This document shows, piece after piece, positions 19,781 through 28,929 of a DNA stretch of 32,124 bases (the first letter of the stretch is position 1; each line of letters begins with the position of its first letter). The notes under the pieces are model-generated. The model saw only the letters and a list, made by a program, of their open reading frames with translations. It was not told the origin of the DNA and ran no database searches. Where the stretch lies: the NCBI GenBank assembly GCA_029864095.1, contig JAOTUB010000029.1, positions 1-32,124 on the forward strand. Direction: 5' to 3'. The translations under genes and the position numbers were made by a program. Source of the stretch: Gammaproteobacteria bacterium (GTDB lineage Bacteria > Pseudomonadota > Gammaproteobacteria > Steroidobacterales > Woeseiaceae).

Positions 19781-21496
19781 ATGGGCACGAAGGACGCAGC
19801 ACCGCCAAATTCTGCGAATTACACTGATGGAAACCTGGTCCTGATTTTGTCTCAGGCCGGCTCAATCTGCAGTGTGGTCGAGGCTTCTGAATCAGTTCGC
19901 GACAACCTTGTGTCGAGCGTCGAAGTGCCGTCAATCGATCGATTGTGGTCCGGTGAAATGACCAACAGCATTCGCGACTCGCTGAAGCGCACGGTTCGGA
20001 GTCGGCAATCCCACAGCGTGGAAATCGAGGATCCCGATACCGGGCTGCTCAACGAATTCATTTTTGTCGCTCAGGGTCGCGACCGTGTCTTGATGATTGT
20101 CCGCGATCTCTCAGAGCAGAAACTGGCATTGTCTCGCGCACGGCAGCTAGCCTACATGGATGACGTGACAGGACTTCCCAATCGAGAGTTCCTGTTCCGC
20201 GAACTGCAGAAGATTACCGACGTTCAGCGGCTCAAAGAGGGCCGGGCCGCGATGATTTGCCTACATGTTGGCCAGTTCGACGACCATGGCTACGTACTCA
20301 ACTCGGCACAACAGGACGAGGTGCTGAAGGAGCTCGCGGCGCGGTTGACAACCCACCTTCGCGGGTCGAATGACGACAGCGTCACTGATTACGAGCGATA
20401 CTCGGTCGCGGCGCGAACGGACTATCGACAGTTCAGCGTGGTGTTGCCGTATATTGAAAGCGGAGAAGATGCCGAGGCCGTCGTCGAGCGCTTGATTAAC
20501 GATCTTGCGCAACCGGCGACGGTGGGCGCACGTACGGTGACGGTACGCGCGTGTGGCGGTGTCGCGTTATTCCCACAGGATGGAATGGATCCCGCCGCAC
20601 TTTATGAGAATGCGATTGGCGCGATGGAAGATGCGCGCAACGACCCGTCAGCGCCGTTCAAGTTTCACTCGGGCACAGTGCGATTACGGACGTTGCAGAG
20701 AAAAGACCTTGAGGTCGAACTCAAGACGGCCCTGGAGCACAACGACTATGCTCTGAATTTCCTGCCGATCGTTGACGCGGAAACGGGCATGCCGACCACC
20801 GTTGAAGCATTGTTGCGCTGGCCCGAGACGATACTTGGAACGCAGCCAACCCGAAAAATCGTCCGGGTGGCGGAACGTACCGGACTGATTCTACCGATCG
20901 GGCAATGGGTCCTAAGGCATGCTTGCGAGCAACTGCAAGCCTGGCATCGTGCAGGTCACACCGACGTACGTATAGCGGTTAATTTGTCGGCACAGGAATT
21001 GGTGAGCGATGGTATTGCGGAGCGAATTGAAAAAGTTCTTGCCGAGACAGATACGAGCCCCTGTGATCTCGATCTCGAGATCAAGGAACACATGTTGTTT
21101 CGCGAGGTGCTGACAGACTATGCAACTTGCAAGAGGCTAAAAGCACTTGGCATAAGGATTGTTGTCGACGACTACGGTGTCGGGGCGTGCTCGCTGGCCC
21201 ACCTTTCGCAGAGTCCTGTCGGGGCGTTGAAAATCGACAACACATTCGTCTCGAGTCTCGAGACCAGCGACCGCGACAAGGCTGCGTGCGCAGCCGCAAT
21301 CGCAATGGCAAAGGAACTTGGCTTAGACGTCGTTGCGGAGGGGGTGGAAACCGAGTTTCAGGCACAAGTACTGCGGGATCACGGTTGCCGCTACTTGCAA
21401 GGCTTCTTGTTTGGCACACCAATGACCGATAGCGAGATACTGCGCTATTTGAACGCGATGGCCGATCGGCTGCGGATGTCGGAAATCGCACGGTGA
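19781..21496 (+). CDS. Composite degenerate-GGDEF / EAL protein (probable c-di-GMP phosphodiesterase)
   Basis: This 571-residue soluble protein has an N-terminal PAS-like region (15-120) without membrane segments, a GGDEF-fold domain and an EAL domain. The GGDEF motif is lost: the site near residues 211-217 reads RTDYRQF. The EAL domain keeps VEALLRW (Glu342), NLSAQEL, EIKE, the Asp pair in VVDDYGVG, LKID, AEGVET and LQGFL, so all usual metal and catalytic positions are present even though the DFGTGYSSL loop is changed to DYGVGACSL. It should therefore hydrolyse c-di-GMP rather than make it; an ability to bind GTP in the worn GGDEF domain, as in some known composite proteins, is possible. The ribosome binding site is weak. 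Its stop overlaps the next start by four bases. Confidence 0.9.
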   Translation: MGTKDAAPPNSANYTDGNLVLILSQAGSICSVVEASESVRDNLVSSVEVPSIDRLWSGEMTNSIRDSLKRTVRSRQSHSVEIEDPDTGLLNEFIFVAQGRDRVLMIVRDLSEQKLALSRARQLAYMDDVTGLPNREFLFRELQKITDVQRLKEGRAAMICLHVGQFDDHGYVLNSAQQDEVLKELAARLTTHLRGSNDDSVTDYERYSVAARTDYRQFSVVLPYIESGEDAEAVVERLINDLAQPATVGARTVTVRACGGVALFPQDGMDPAALYENAIGAMEDARNDPSAPFKFHSGTVRLRTLQRKDLEVELKTALEHNDYALNFLPIVDAETGMPTTVEALLRWPETILGTQPTRKIVRVAERTGLILPIGQWVLRHACEQLQAWHRAGHTDVRIAVNLSAQELVSDGIAERIEKVLAETDTSPCDLDLEIKEHMLFREVLTDYATCKRLKALGIRIVVDDYGVGACSLAHLSQSPVGALKIDNTFVSSLETSDRDKAACAAAIAMAKELGLDVVAEGVETEFQAQVLRDHGCRYLQGFLFGTPMTDSEILRYLNAMADRLRMSEIAR

Positions 21497-23382
21497 CTTA
21501 TTCCACGACAAAACCCGGTCCGGGGTCCCTGTCCGAACCGGTGGACCTGACGCAGACGATCAAGAAGCTCTCAATACCAGTTGACACCGTTGGCGATGCT
21601 TTCGAAGAACAGGGCGGCACGGCGCTGTTGCTTTGTCGGGACAACGACTCCCGAAAATGGGGCTCACGGTGGCTCGGTCAATCCGGTTTGCAAACAACCG
21701 TTCCAGCCGACCCGGCAAATGCTCTTGAGACAGCGAGGGCCCTGGCGCCTGATGTCATTGTTGTTGAGGGAGCTCTGACTGGCCCCGGCGGCGTACCAGT
21801 ATTCAAGATACTGGACGACGCGGCCGATATGCGCGCCGCCGTAATCGTGCTGTGCGCAAACTCACGCGAGATCAAAGCAGCGCTGGATACGGATGCGTTC
21901 GACGTCGCGCGCAAGCCTTATGAATGGCAGATTATAGGCAATCGTGCCAGGCATGCTTTGCAGCTGAAAAACAGACAGCTGTCATTTGAAGCGGCCAACG
22001 AGTCATTACAGGAGGCTCTCGTGATCGCGAACGCCGCGCGTGAACGCCTGCGTAGTCAGGAGAGCTTTGAGCCGGTTACCGGGCTACCTAACAAAGCCAA
22101 GTTCATGGAATTGCTTCGACGCGGCATGCGTGCAGGTGATCGCGATGGCAACGCATTGGCCGTGTTTGTCATTGGATTTACACGCTTCCGCCTCGTCATA
22201 GAAGCCATGGGGCAAGAACAGGCCGATCGAATCCTGACACAGATCGGCCGCAACCTCGCCGATTGCCTGGGCAGTGCCGCCAATAGTTTCGAGCCGTTGA
22301 AAAGCGGCCTGCGCACAGCTGCCATAGCCAGTCTGGATCAGTTTCGATTCGGCTTGATGATGACGGATTCGGGCGACGACGCGCTATCGCGGTTCCAGCA
22401 ACAACTTTTCGACACGTTGTCGCGCCCCATCCAGATTTCAGGACAGATCGTGCACCTGTCTGCTTGCCTCGGCGTTGCGGTCTATCCTCAGGACGCAGAC
22501 GATGTCGATAGCTTACTGCAGCGCGCCGACAACGCAATGCGTGACGCGCAGAGTCGTGGCGGTGGGTTCAAGTACTACTGCTCTGAAACGGACGCGGCGG
22601 CGGCACGCAAATTGAAGATCGAACACATGCTGCATGAGTCTCTGGATCGCGATGAACTGTCACTGGCGTACCAACCGATCCTGGACGTAACAACGGGAAA
22701 ACTACAAGCGGCGGAAGCGCTGCTGCGATGGCGACAACCGGACAATTCCTACATTCCGCCGGACGAATTCGTTGCCGTTGCCGAAGAATCCGGTTTGATG
22801 ATTCGAACGGGTGAATATGCGTTGGATCGCGCATGCTGGCAGTTTACTCAGTGGCGTCGATCTGGAGTACAGCTCCCATACATATGTGTCAACGTGGCGA
22901 AAGTCCAGTTGATGAGTAGCGGATTCTCTCAATCTGTGCGGCGAATTCTCGAAAAACACGAAATGGATGCCGGCAATCTGGAGCTCGAGATCAGTGAGCG
23001 TGGTGTGCTTTCCGGGGATTACGATGTCATCACGCAATTACACGAGCTAAAGAAGCTCGGCATCAGACTATCTATTGATGATTTTGGCACGGGCGATTCG
23101 GCGATCGCCTACCTGAAAGACCTGCCCGTTGACGCCCTGAAGATCGATCGATCGTACATCGCCGGACTCACAGATAACCGCAAGGACGCGGCTATCGCCT
23201 CCGCAATGGTCGCGCTTGGGCAGCGGCTGGACCTTACCGTAGTCGCCGAGGGCGTCGAAACCAAAGAGCAACTTGCTGTTCTACGCGAACTCGGTTGTGA
23301 CAAGTATCAGGGATTCCTCACCGCTGCAGCGCTGGAGCCCGATTCCCTTGCGGCCTTCGCCGCGAAACTCAGCAAGACCTGA
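21493..23382 (+). CDS. Pseudo-receiver / degenerate GGDEF / EAL protein
   Basis: This 629-residue soluble protein starts at GTG, overlapping the previous stop (GTGA), so it is translationally coupled. A receiver-like domain spans about 47-160, but the phospho-acceptor position holds Glu92 (VIVVEGALTGPGG) and the conserved Thr/Ser is Cys (VLCANS), while the Lys of ARKP remains. A short coiled coil links it to a GGDEF fold whose motif reads SLDQF (280-284). The EAL domain is intact: AEALLRW (Glu408), VNVAKVQL, EISE, the Asp pair of SIDDFGTGDSA, LKIDRSY, AEGVET and YQGFL. It should be a c-di-GMP phosphodiesterase with a phosphorylation-independent receiver. A terminator follows the stop. Confidence 0.92.
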   Translation: MTYSTTKPGPGSLSEPVDLTQTIKKLSIPVDTVGDAFEEQGGTALLLCRDNDSRKWGSRWLGQSGLQTTVPADPANALETARALAPDVIVVEGALTGPGGVPVFKILDDAADMRAAVIVLCANSREIKAALDTDAFDVARKPYEWQIIGNRARHALQLKNRQLSFEAANESLQEALVIANAARERLRSQESFEPVTGLPNKAKFMELLRRGMRAGDRDGNALAVFVIGFTRFRLVIEAMGQEQADRILTQIGRNLADCLGSAANSFEPLKSGLRTAAIASLDQFRFGLMMTDSGDDALSRFQQQLFDTLSRPIQISGQIVHLSACLGVAVYPQDADDVDSLLQRADNAMRDAQSRGGGFKYYCSETDAAAARKLKIEHMLHESLDRDELSLAYQPILDVTTGKLQAAEALLRWRQPDNSYIPPDEFVAVAEESGLMIRTGEYALDRACWQFTQWRRSGVQLPYICVNVAKVQLMSSGFSQSVRRILEKHEMDAGNLELEISERGVLSGDYDVITQLHELKKLGIRLSIDDFGTGDSAIAYLKDLPVDALKIDRSYIAGLTDNRKDAAIASAMVALGQRLDLTVVAEGVETKEQLAVLRELGCDKYQGFLTAAALEPDSLAAFAAKLSKT

Positions 23383-23389
23383 CAAAATG

Positions 23390-23416
23390 CGGCCGGGTTT
23401 AACCGGGCCGTTATTT
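23390..23416 (+). terminator. Terminator after the two EAL genes
   Basis: CGGCC pairs with GGCCG, and GGT with ACC, around a small TTA loop, with one G-G mismatch; TTATTT follows. It lies directly after the stop of the second EAL gene and separates it from the diguanylate cyclase operon. Confidence 0.6.
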
Positions 23417-23489
23417 GAACTGCGTCACACTTTTTGGGCCGTCGCGCGGACCTTTGTCGACGCCGGATCCCGGTCGATGCGTCTTAATG

Positions 23490-23513
23490 GCTCTCCTGGC
23501 ATGAAGGGAGAGC
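23490..23513 (+). promoter_or_regulatory. Hairpin covering a leader ribosome binding site
   Basis: A perfect seven-pair stem (GCTCTCC with GGAGAGC) has a ten-base loop. Its 3' arm contains most of the AAGGGAG ribosome binding site of the small leader frame at 23518. Opening and closing of this stem could control translation of the leader and, through it, the diguanylate cyclase gene. Confidence 0.4.
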
Positions 23514-23517
23514 GGGC

Positions 23518-23550
23518 ATGAACAAGAAGACGCTGACAGGGGCAAACTAG
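23518..23550 (+). CDS. Possible 10-residue leader peptide
   Basis: ATG at 23518 opens a ten-codon frame, MNKKTLTGAN, ending in TAG two bases before the ATG of the large sensor gene. A good ribosome binding site (AAGGGAG) lies about six to eight bases upstream of the leader ATG, whereas the large gene itself has only GACAGGGG at a longer distance. This layout suggests a translated leader that delivers ribosomes to the downstream start. No run of rare or repeated codons suggests attenuation. Confidence 0.4.
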   Translation: MNKKTLTGAN

Positions 23551-23552
23551 TC

Positions 23553-26500
23553 ATGCGGGCGACAAATCAAAACCCACGACGCACACGCGCATGCGTTGCC
23601 TTGTTGCTGGGCCTAATCGCAAGTCCTGCGGCTATCAGTGCTAACGACGCAGGCCATCCCATGCGGTTCGAGCACCTGACGCTCGACCATGGACTCTCAC
23701 AAAGTAATGTGCTCGCGGTCTTGCAGGATTCCGAGGGCAAGATGTGGTTCGGTACCGAGAACGGGCTCAATAGTTATGACGGATACGAGTTCGATCACTA
23801 CAAACGCGATCGGGGAAATCCGAACGCTCTGACCAATGATTTTATATTCGACGTCGCTGAAGGCGAAGCCGGCAGCCTTTGGATTGCTACTAACGGTGGC
23901 GGCCTCGCAGAGCTGAATCGCGAAACCGGGCTCGTAAAGACGTTCAGACATGATGCTACGAATGCCGACAGCATTTCCAGTAACGTCATTCGCCGGATTT
24001 TGATCGGTAACGACGGAATCATCTGGCTGGGCACGCGCGGTGCAGGGCTCGATCGGTTCGATCCGGCGACAGAGACATTCACACATATTCATGTGAGCAG
24101 CGACGAGACACCGGGCACCATATTTGCACTCCACCAGGACTCGGAAGGGACGCTTTGGGCCGGCGGGGATCACGGCCTGACTCGGCTCGATACTGAAACC
24201 AATGAGTTCGAGACGCTAACCGGAGGCAACTCGGACGAAACCACGATTGGTTCGCACAGCGTTCGCGCAGTTCTCGAAGACACCGATGGTCAACTGTGGA
24301 TAGGAACCTATGGCGGCGGTCTGAGCCGACTGAATCGCGAAGACGGCTCGTTCGAGCATTTCGTTCACGATGCGGACGACCCGACGACGATATCGGGCAA
24401 TCGGGTATCAGCGATCTTCGAAGATAGCGATGGCCGACTGTGGGTTGGCACGACGCAGGGCCTGAACCTCATCGACCGCTCATCGGGGGCGGCGGTTCGA
24501 TACATGGCCGACGGCGCAGACTCGTCGAGTCTGGGTGATAACGACATTTCGTCGATCTACCAGGATCGGAGCGGCTTGATGTGGATTGGCACAAAGTCAC
24601 AAGGGCTCAATAAGTGGAACCCGCGTACCTGGTACTACGGCTTTGAGCCAGCGAAAGAGGTTTCAGCGGATGGCAAGAGTCAGCCAAACGTCATGGCTTT
24701 TGTCGATGACGAAGCCGGAACACTCTGGGTGGGAACGTTCGGTGACGGCTTGAATGCCATCGACCGGAGCAGCGGCAAGATAACAAAATACCGCAATGAC
24801 CCGAACAGCAATTATCGCATCGCGGACGATCGTGTCATGAGTCTGATGCGGGATCGCGGCGGTGATATCTGGGTCGGCACGATGACGAGCGGCATCACCC
24901 GCCTCAATCCGAGCACCGGCGAATCGACAAACTACCGTCATGAACAGGGGAATCCGAACAGCCTGGGCGCCAACGGCATCATGACGATGTACGAAGACAG
25001 GGCCGGGTTTGTTTGGGTTGGTACATTCGGCGGCGGCATTAGCCGCTACAATCCGGAGACGAATGAGTTTCGTAGCTTCTCGTCAGAGCCGAAAAATCCT
25101 TTTTCGCCAAGCAGTAACCGAATAACAAGTTTTGCCGAAGACGCGAGCGGCAACATGTGGGTAGGTACGGATGCCGGCGGCCTGAACCTGTTTGAACGCG
25201 AGACCGAGCGGTTCCATCACTTTTTGCACGATCCGGTTGACCCGAAGACTCTGGCCGCCGACACGGTCTACTCGATCAACGTTGATGCAGACGGCAATGT
25301 TTGGGTGGGCACCCACGGCGGTGGACTCGACCGCGTTGTCGGCAATGTAGACGATCCGGGCACGATCATTTTCGAGAATACGTCGCAGAAGGACGGCCTG
25401 ACGAACGATGTCATTTACGGCATCCAGTTCGACGACGCTGGCTGGATCTGGCTGAGTACCAACTATGGCATCAGCCGCTTTAATCCGGATAGCCGTGAAA
25501 TCAAGAATATGCATCGCAAAGACGGTCTGCAGTCGGAAGAGTTCAATTTCGGTGCGCATTACCGCAGTGACTCTGGTGAGCTGTTCTTCGGTGGGCATAA
25601 CGGCTTCAACGCGTTCCATCCGGACGACATTCGCGCGAGTAACGTAATCCCATTGATTGCGCTGACCGGGTTTTTCAACGGAGGCGACGCGACGAAATCG
25701 GACCTGCCGATGGACGAGTCAGGCAGCGTGGAAATCAGCTGGAAGGACGACGTCGTCGCATTCGAATTTGCGGCGATGGACTTCGTCGCTCCGCAGCAAA
25801 ACAGATTCATGTACAAGCTCGAGGGCTTTGACCGCGACTGGATCGATCTCGGCAATCGGCGTCGTGCGACCTATACGGACCTCAGCGATGGTCACTATCT
25901 ATTTCGCGTCAAGGCCGCGAACAGCGAAGGAGTGTGGAACGAGGCCGGATTCGCAGTGCCTGTTCGAGTCACCGCCGCACCGTGGGACACCTGGTGGGCG
26001 TACCTTGGTTACATCGCAGTGTGTGCGCAGTTGGTCGCTGGCTTGTGGTACGGCCACCGCCGCAAAGTACGCCGCGAAGAGGAGTACAGCCACAGGCTCG
26101 AGCTAGAGGTTAACTCGCGTACCGAAAAGCTGCTGGACAAAAATCAACAGTTGCGGGTGCTGAACCAGGCGTTACAGGAGAGCAGCCTGAGCGATCCACT
26201 GACGGGCCTGCGCAATCGTCGCTTCGTTTTTGAGGAAGTGTCCCGGGACCTCGACGTCATTCAGCGTCGCCTTAGCGATGAACGGAACGGCGCGGATACT
26301 AACGACGTCTCCGAGCTCGTCTTCATGATGATCGACCTCGACAATTTCAAGCCCATCAACGATACCTACGGACACGCCGCAGGCGATCAGATGCTCATTC
26401 AACTACGCGACGTGCTGTTGGCGATCTGTCGCCGATCCGACTTCGTCATTCGATGGGGCGGCGATGAGTTCGTTGTGATTGCGAAGCAGACACGACCCGA

Positions 26501-26879
26501 TGAAGCGGAGCAACTCGCAGAAAGAATCAGATCAAATGTTGCCAGCACGAATTTCACACTGGGCGATGGTCAGATCGTAAGAACGACATGCTCTATCGGG
26601 TTCGCGGCATATCCACTGTTCCGTGCACAGGCAGATGACTCGAGTCTCGACCAGATTATCTGCCTGGCAGACGGGCTCATGTATGAGGCCAAGAAGGAAC
26701 GCAACGCCTGGGTCGGCATGCTCGGACCAAGCGAGGCGACTACCAGCTTCGACTATGACCACGAATCGATTGAATCAACATCATTGTTGTTCCGCGCAAG
26801 ACGGGCGGGGAACCTCAGCAAATTCTCGTCAAATGCCGACGAGCAAAATGCGCATGTGCGCATGAAAAGCGCAGGCTGA
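23553..26879 (+). CDS. Double beta-propeller sensor diguanylate cyclase
   Basis: This 1108-residue transmembrane sensor has a signal sequence (about 1-30), then about 14 repeats of the two-component-regulator propeller type (pattern D..G..WVGT.GGGL..., residues about 40-700). These probably form two seven-bladed propellers in the periplasm. A Y_Y_Y domain follows (about 730-805), then one membrane helix (about 813-834) and a coiled coil. The cytoplasmic GGDEF domain has the intact motif RWGGDEF (969-973) and the inhibitory RxxD site five residues before it (RRSD). It should make c-di-GMP from GTP in response to a periplasmic ligand. Most proteins with this sensor are histidine kinases; fusion to GGDEF is the less common form. 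The subtilisin gene begins 15 bases later. Confidence 0.95.
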   Translation: MRATNQNPRRTRACVALLLGLIASPAAISANDAGHPMRFEHLTLDHGLSQSNVLAVLQDSEGKMWFGTENGLNSYDGYEFDHYKRDRGNPNALTNDFIFDVAEGEAGSLWIATNGGGLAELNRETGLVKTFRHDATNADSISSNVIRRILIGNDGIIWLGTRGAGLDRFDPATETFTHIHVSSDETPGTIFALHQDSEGTLWAGGDHGLTRLDTETNEFETLTGGNSDETTIGSHSVRAVLEDTDGQLWIGTYGGGLSRLNREDGSFEHFVHDADDPTTISGNRVSAIFEDSDGRLWVGTTQGLNLIDRSSGAAVRYMADGADSSSLGDNDISSIYQDRSGLMWIGTKSQGLNKWNPRTWYYGFEPAKEVSADGKSQPNVMAFVDDEAGTLWVGTFGDGLNAIDRSSGKITKYRNDPNSNYRIADDRVMSLMRDRGGDIWVGTMTSGITRLNPSTGESTNYRHEQGNPNSLGANGIMTMYEDRAGFVWVGTFGGGISRYNPETNEFRSFSSEPKNPFSPSSNRITSFAEDASGNMWVGTDAGGLNLFERETERFHHFLHDPVDPKTLAADTVYSINVDADGNVWVGTHGGGLDRVVGNVDDPGTIIFENTSQKDGLTNDVIYGIQFDDAGWIWLSTNYGISRFNPDSREIKNMHRKDGLQSEEFNFGAHYRSDSGELFFGGHNGFNAFHPDDIRASNVIPLIALTGFFNGGDATKSDLPMDESGSVEISWKDDVVAFEFAAMDFVAPQQNRFMYKLEGFDRDWIDLGNRRRATYTDLSDGHYLFRVKAANSEGVWNEAGFAVPVRVTAAPWDTWWAYLGYIAVCAQLVAGLWYGHRRKVRREEEYSHRLELEVNSRTEKLLDKNQQLRVLNQALQESSLSDPLTGLRNRRFVFEEVSRDLDVIQRRLSDERNGADTNDVSELVFMMIDLDNFKPINDTYGHAAGDQMLIQLRDVLLAICRRSDFVIRWGGDEFVVIAKQTRPDEAEQLAERIRSNVASTNFTLGDGQIVRTTCSIGFAAYPLFRAQADDSSLDQIICLADGLMYEAKKERNAWVGMLGPSEATTSFDYDHESIESTSLLFRARRAGNLSKFSSNADEQNAHVRMKSAG

Positions 26880-26894
26880 CGCGAGGAATTTGAC

Positions 26895-28904
26895 ATGAAA
26901 CAGACAAGACAGTGCACACCAGGCGCAACTGGAAAAGCGAGTCGACGAATGAAAACCACCGGTAAGTTCCTTGCTCTGGCCGCCGCAATTGGTGTTGTCG
27001 TATTTGCTGACAACCCGGATTATTCTGCTGCGAAATTCGTGATCGCAACACCGGATGCCGAAGTTGCGCCGCAGGTGACAGGCTATTTTGCCGCGGCTGA
27101 AGCGGTCCGCGAAGCGCCCGGCGGAAGATCCGGCCACGTGCCGACAACAATCGAGTTCGATGCCTCAACGCTTCGGGCAGACAGCGCTCTGGTCGTGGCG
27201 CAGGCCGGCGGACGGATGGGTCCGCCGCGCATGAGCGAGCCCGGGAACGATGCGGCGAAAACGCCAGCAAAAATAGCTCCTCGCGACAAAATGAGCGGTC
27301 CGGTCGCCGCGCTGGCTGCCGCCGGTGGCGCCAGCATTGCCGAAATCGTTGTCCGCTACGATCAACACCCTGAACTGTTTGATGACGAGCTGGTCGTAGC
27401 CCTTGGCGGGGAAGTCACTCGTGGCTATGCGCACCTGGATATGCGTGCGATTCGTATACCGGCAGCGTATTTGGAGAAGCTTGCCGGCGATGACAACATA
27501 AACTGGCTTTCGATCGATGACGAGATGTCGGCCACGTCGTTGGCGTCGCGCAGAGCAGCAAACGTTCCAGCTGCCGGATCAGTCAACTCGGGCTACAGCG
27601 GATCCAACATCGGTATTGCGGTACTCGATACGGGCATAGCAAACCACGGCGATTTGAGCGATAACGTTCTGCAGTACTCCTTCCTGAACGGCGCGTATCC
27701 GCAGCCCGAGATCGTCAAGGGTAAAATCGTCTCGGCAAACGACAGCCCGCGCGAAGACCTTTTCGGTCACGGTACACATGTCGCGGGCGTATTAAGCGGC
27801 AGCGGCGGCGAGTCCAGCGATAATTACAAGGGCACGTCGACGGGCGCCAAGGTGCTCTCGCTGCAGGTATTGGATGGGCACGGCGGGGGCTCCATGTCGG
27901 ATGTAATGGCTGCGTTGGATTGGCTGCTGACATACGGCAGCTATTTCGACATTCGTGTCGTCAACCTTTCATTGGGCAAAGTCATTTCTGAATCGAACGA
28001 AACGGATCCGCTGGTCATCGCGGTTGAAAATCTGTGGGATGCGGGCATGGTTGTCGTAGTCGCGGCTGGCAACGACGGCCACGATGGCAGCATGACGGTC
28101 ACGAGCCCGGGCAATTCCCGCAAAGTAATTACCGTCGGCTCTCTGACCGACAACGGCACCGGTACCGACTTCAGCGACGACTACGTGTCTTCATTTTCTT
28201 CGACCGGGCCGACGATTGGTGACTACGTATTGAAGCCCGATCTTGTGGCACCGGGTAATCGCGTCGTCGCAGCCATTCCCACCGGTTCAGTGCTTGCTGT
28301 GAGTCTTCCTGAGCGCGTCAAGACCTGTGTGGCAACAGGCTGTAGCAGTGAATACCTGGAAATGTCGGGAACGAGCATGGCCACGCCCATGGTCAGTGCG
28401 GCTGCGGCGTTAATGCTGGACAAGGATCCGTCTCTGACACCGGCGACCGTGAAGGCACGTCTGATGCGTTCCGCGATGAAAATCAACGCGGATCCATCCG
28501 AGTCCGGTGCCGGCTTGCTCGACATTGATGCGGCGCTCAACGACAGCGGAACAGTGCCTGGTGAAGCGCTATCGCCCTCGATGGTCTTCGACGACGCAAG
28601 TGGCGGCGTCCTCGTTGAAGACACGGCGGTGCTCTGGGGCGACACCGTGTGGGGTGCAGGCTATTTGTTCAGCAGTGGGTTTACATGGGCCAGCGGCGCG
28701 ACATTCACCGACGAAAATGGTGTCACCGCCAACGGCTATATGTGGACAGATGGTGAGGTTTCGGCCAAAGGCTACATGTGGACAGACGGCGGCATTTCGG
28801 CAAAGGGCTACATGTGGACTGACGGTGGTGCGCACGCTCAATCATTTCTGACTGGCGATAGCGATTCCGGATTCACTCTGAACGACGACGCTCCAGCCCA
28901 GTAA
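26895..28904 (+). CDS. Secreted S8 (subtilisin-like) serine protease with C-terminal repeats
   Basis: This 669-residue exported protease has an extended signal region with the hydrophobic stretch after residue 22 (FLALAAAIGVVVFA), a long prodomain-like segment and the S8 domain. Catalytic residues are Asp245 (VLDTGI), His292 (GHGTHVAG) and Ser494 (GTSMATP), with the oxyanion Asn in AAGNDG. The C-terminal tail (about 570-669) is Trp/Gly-rich and holds three tandem 12-residue repeats of the form AKGYMWTDGGIS. Similar W-rich tails occur in other bacterial S8 proteases. GAGGAA lies nine bases before ATG 26895. It sits 15 bases behind the diguanylate cyclase gene, so the sensor and protease are probably one operon. 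Confidence 0.95.
   Translation: MKQTRQCTPGATGKASRRMKTTGKFLALAAAIGVVVFADNPDYSAAKFVIATPDAEVAPQVTGYFAAAEAVREAPGGRSGHVPTTIEFDASTLRADSALVVAQAGGRMGPPRMSEPGNDAAKTPAKIAPRDKMSGPVAALAAAGGASIAEIVVRYDQHPELFDDELVVALGGEVTRGYAHLDMRAIRIPAAYLEKLAGDDNINWLSIDDEMSATSLASRRAANVPAAGSVNSGYSGSNIGIAVLDTGIANHGDLSDNVLQYSFLNGAYPQPEIVKGKIVSANDSPREDLFGHGTHVAGVLSGSGGESSDNYKGTSTGAKVLSLQVLDGHGGGSMSDVMAALDWLLTYGSYFDIRVVNLSLGKVISESNETDPLVIAVENLWDAGMVVVVAAGNDGHDGSMTVTSPGNSRKVITVGSLTDNGTGTDFSDDYVSSFSSTGPTIGDYVLKPDLVAPGNRVVAAIPTGSVLAVSLPERVKTCVATGCSSEYLEMSGTSMATPMVSAAAALMLDKDPSLTPATVKARLMRSAMKINADPSESGAGLLDIDAALNDSGTVPGEALSPSMVFDDASGGVLVEDTAVLWGDTVWGAGYLFSSGFTWASGATFTDENGVTANGYMWTDGEVSAKGYMWTDGGISAKGYMWTDGGAHAQSFLTGDSDSGFTLNDDAPAQ
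28728..28835 (+). repeat. Three tandem 36-bp repeats in the protease gene
   Basis: Units at 28728-28763, 28764-28799 and 28800-28835 encode A(N/K)GYMWTDG followed by three variable residues. The second and third units are the most alike, and synonymous changes separate them. A looser Trp/Gly-rich region precedes them. Confidence 0.9.
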
Positions 28905-28929
28905 ACCCCGAGATTGCAGGAGTGCGGCG

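Noticed and set aside
23530..23552. Stretch resembling the GEMM c-di-GMP riboswitch core (ACAGGGGCAAAC)
   Set aside because: Tempting beside a cyclase gene, but the second conserved block and the GNRA-loop stem are missing, and the bases run straight into the coding region.
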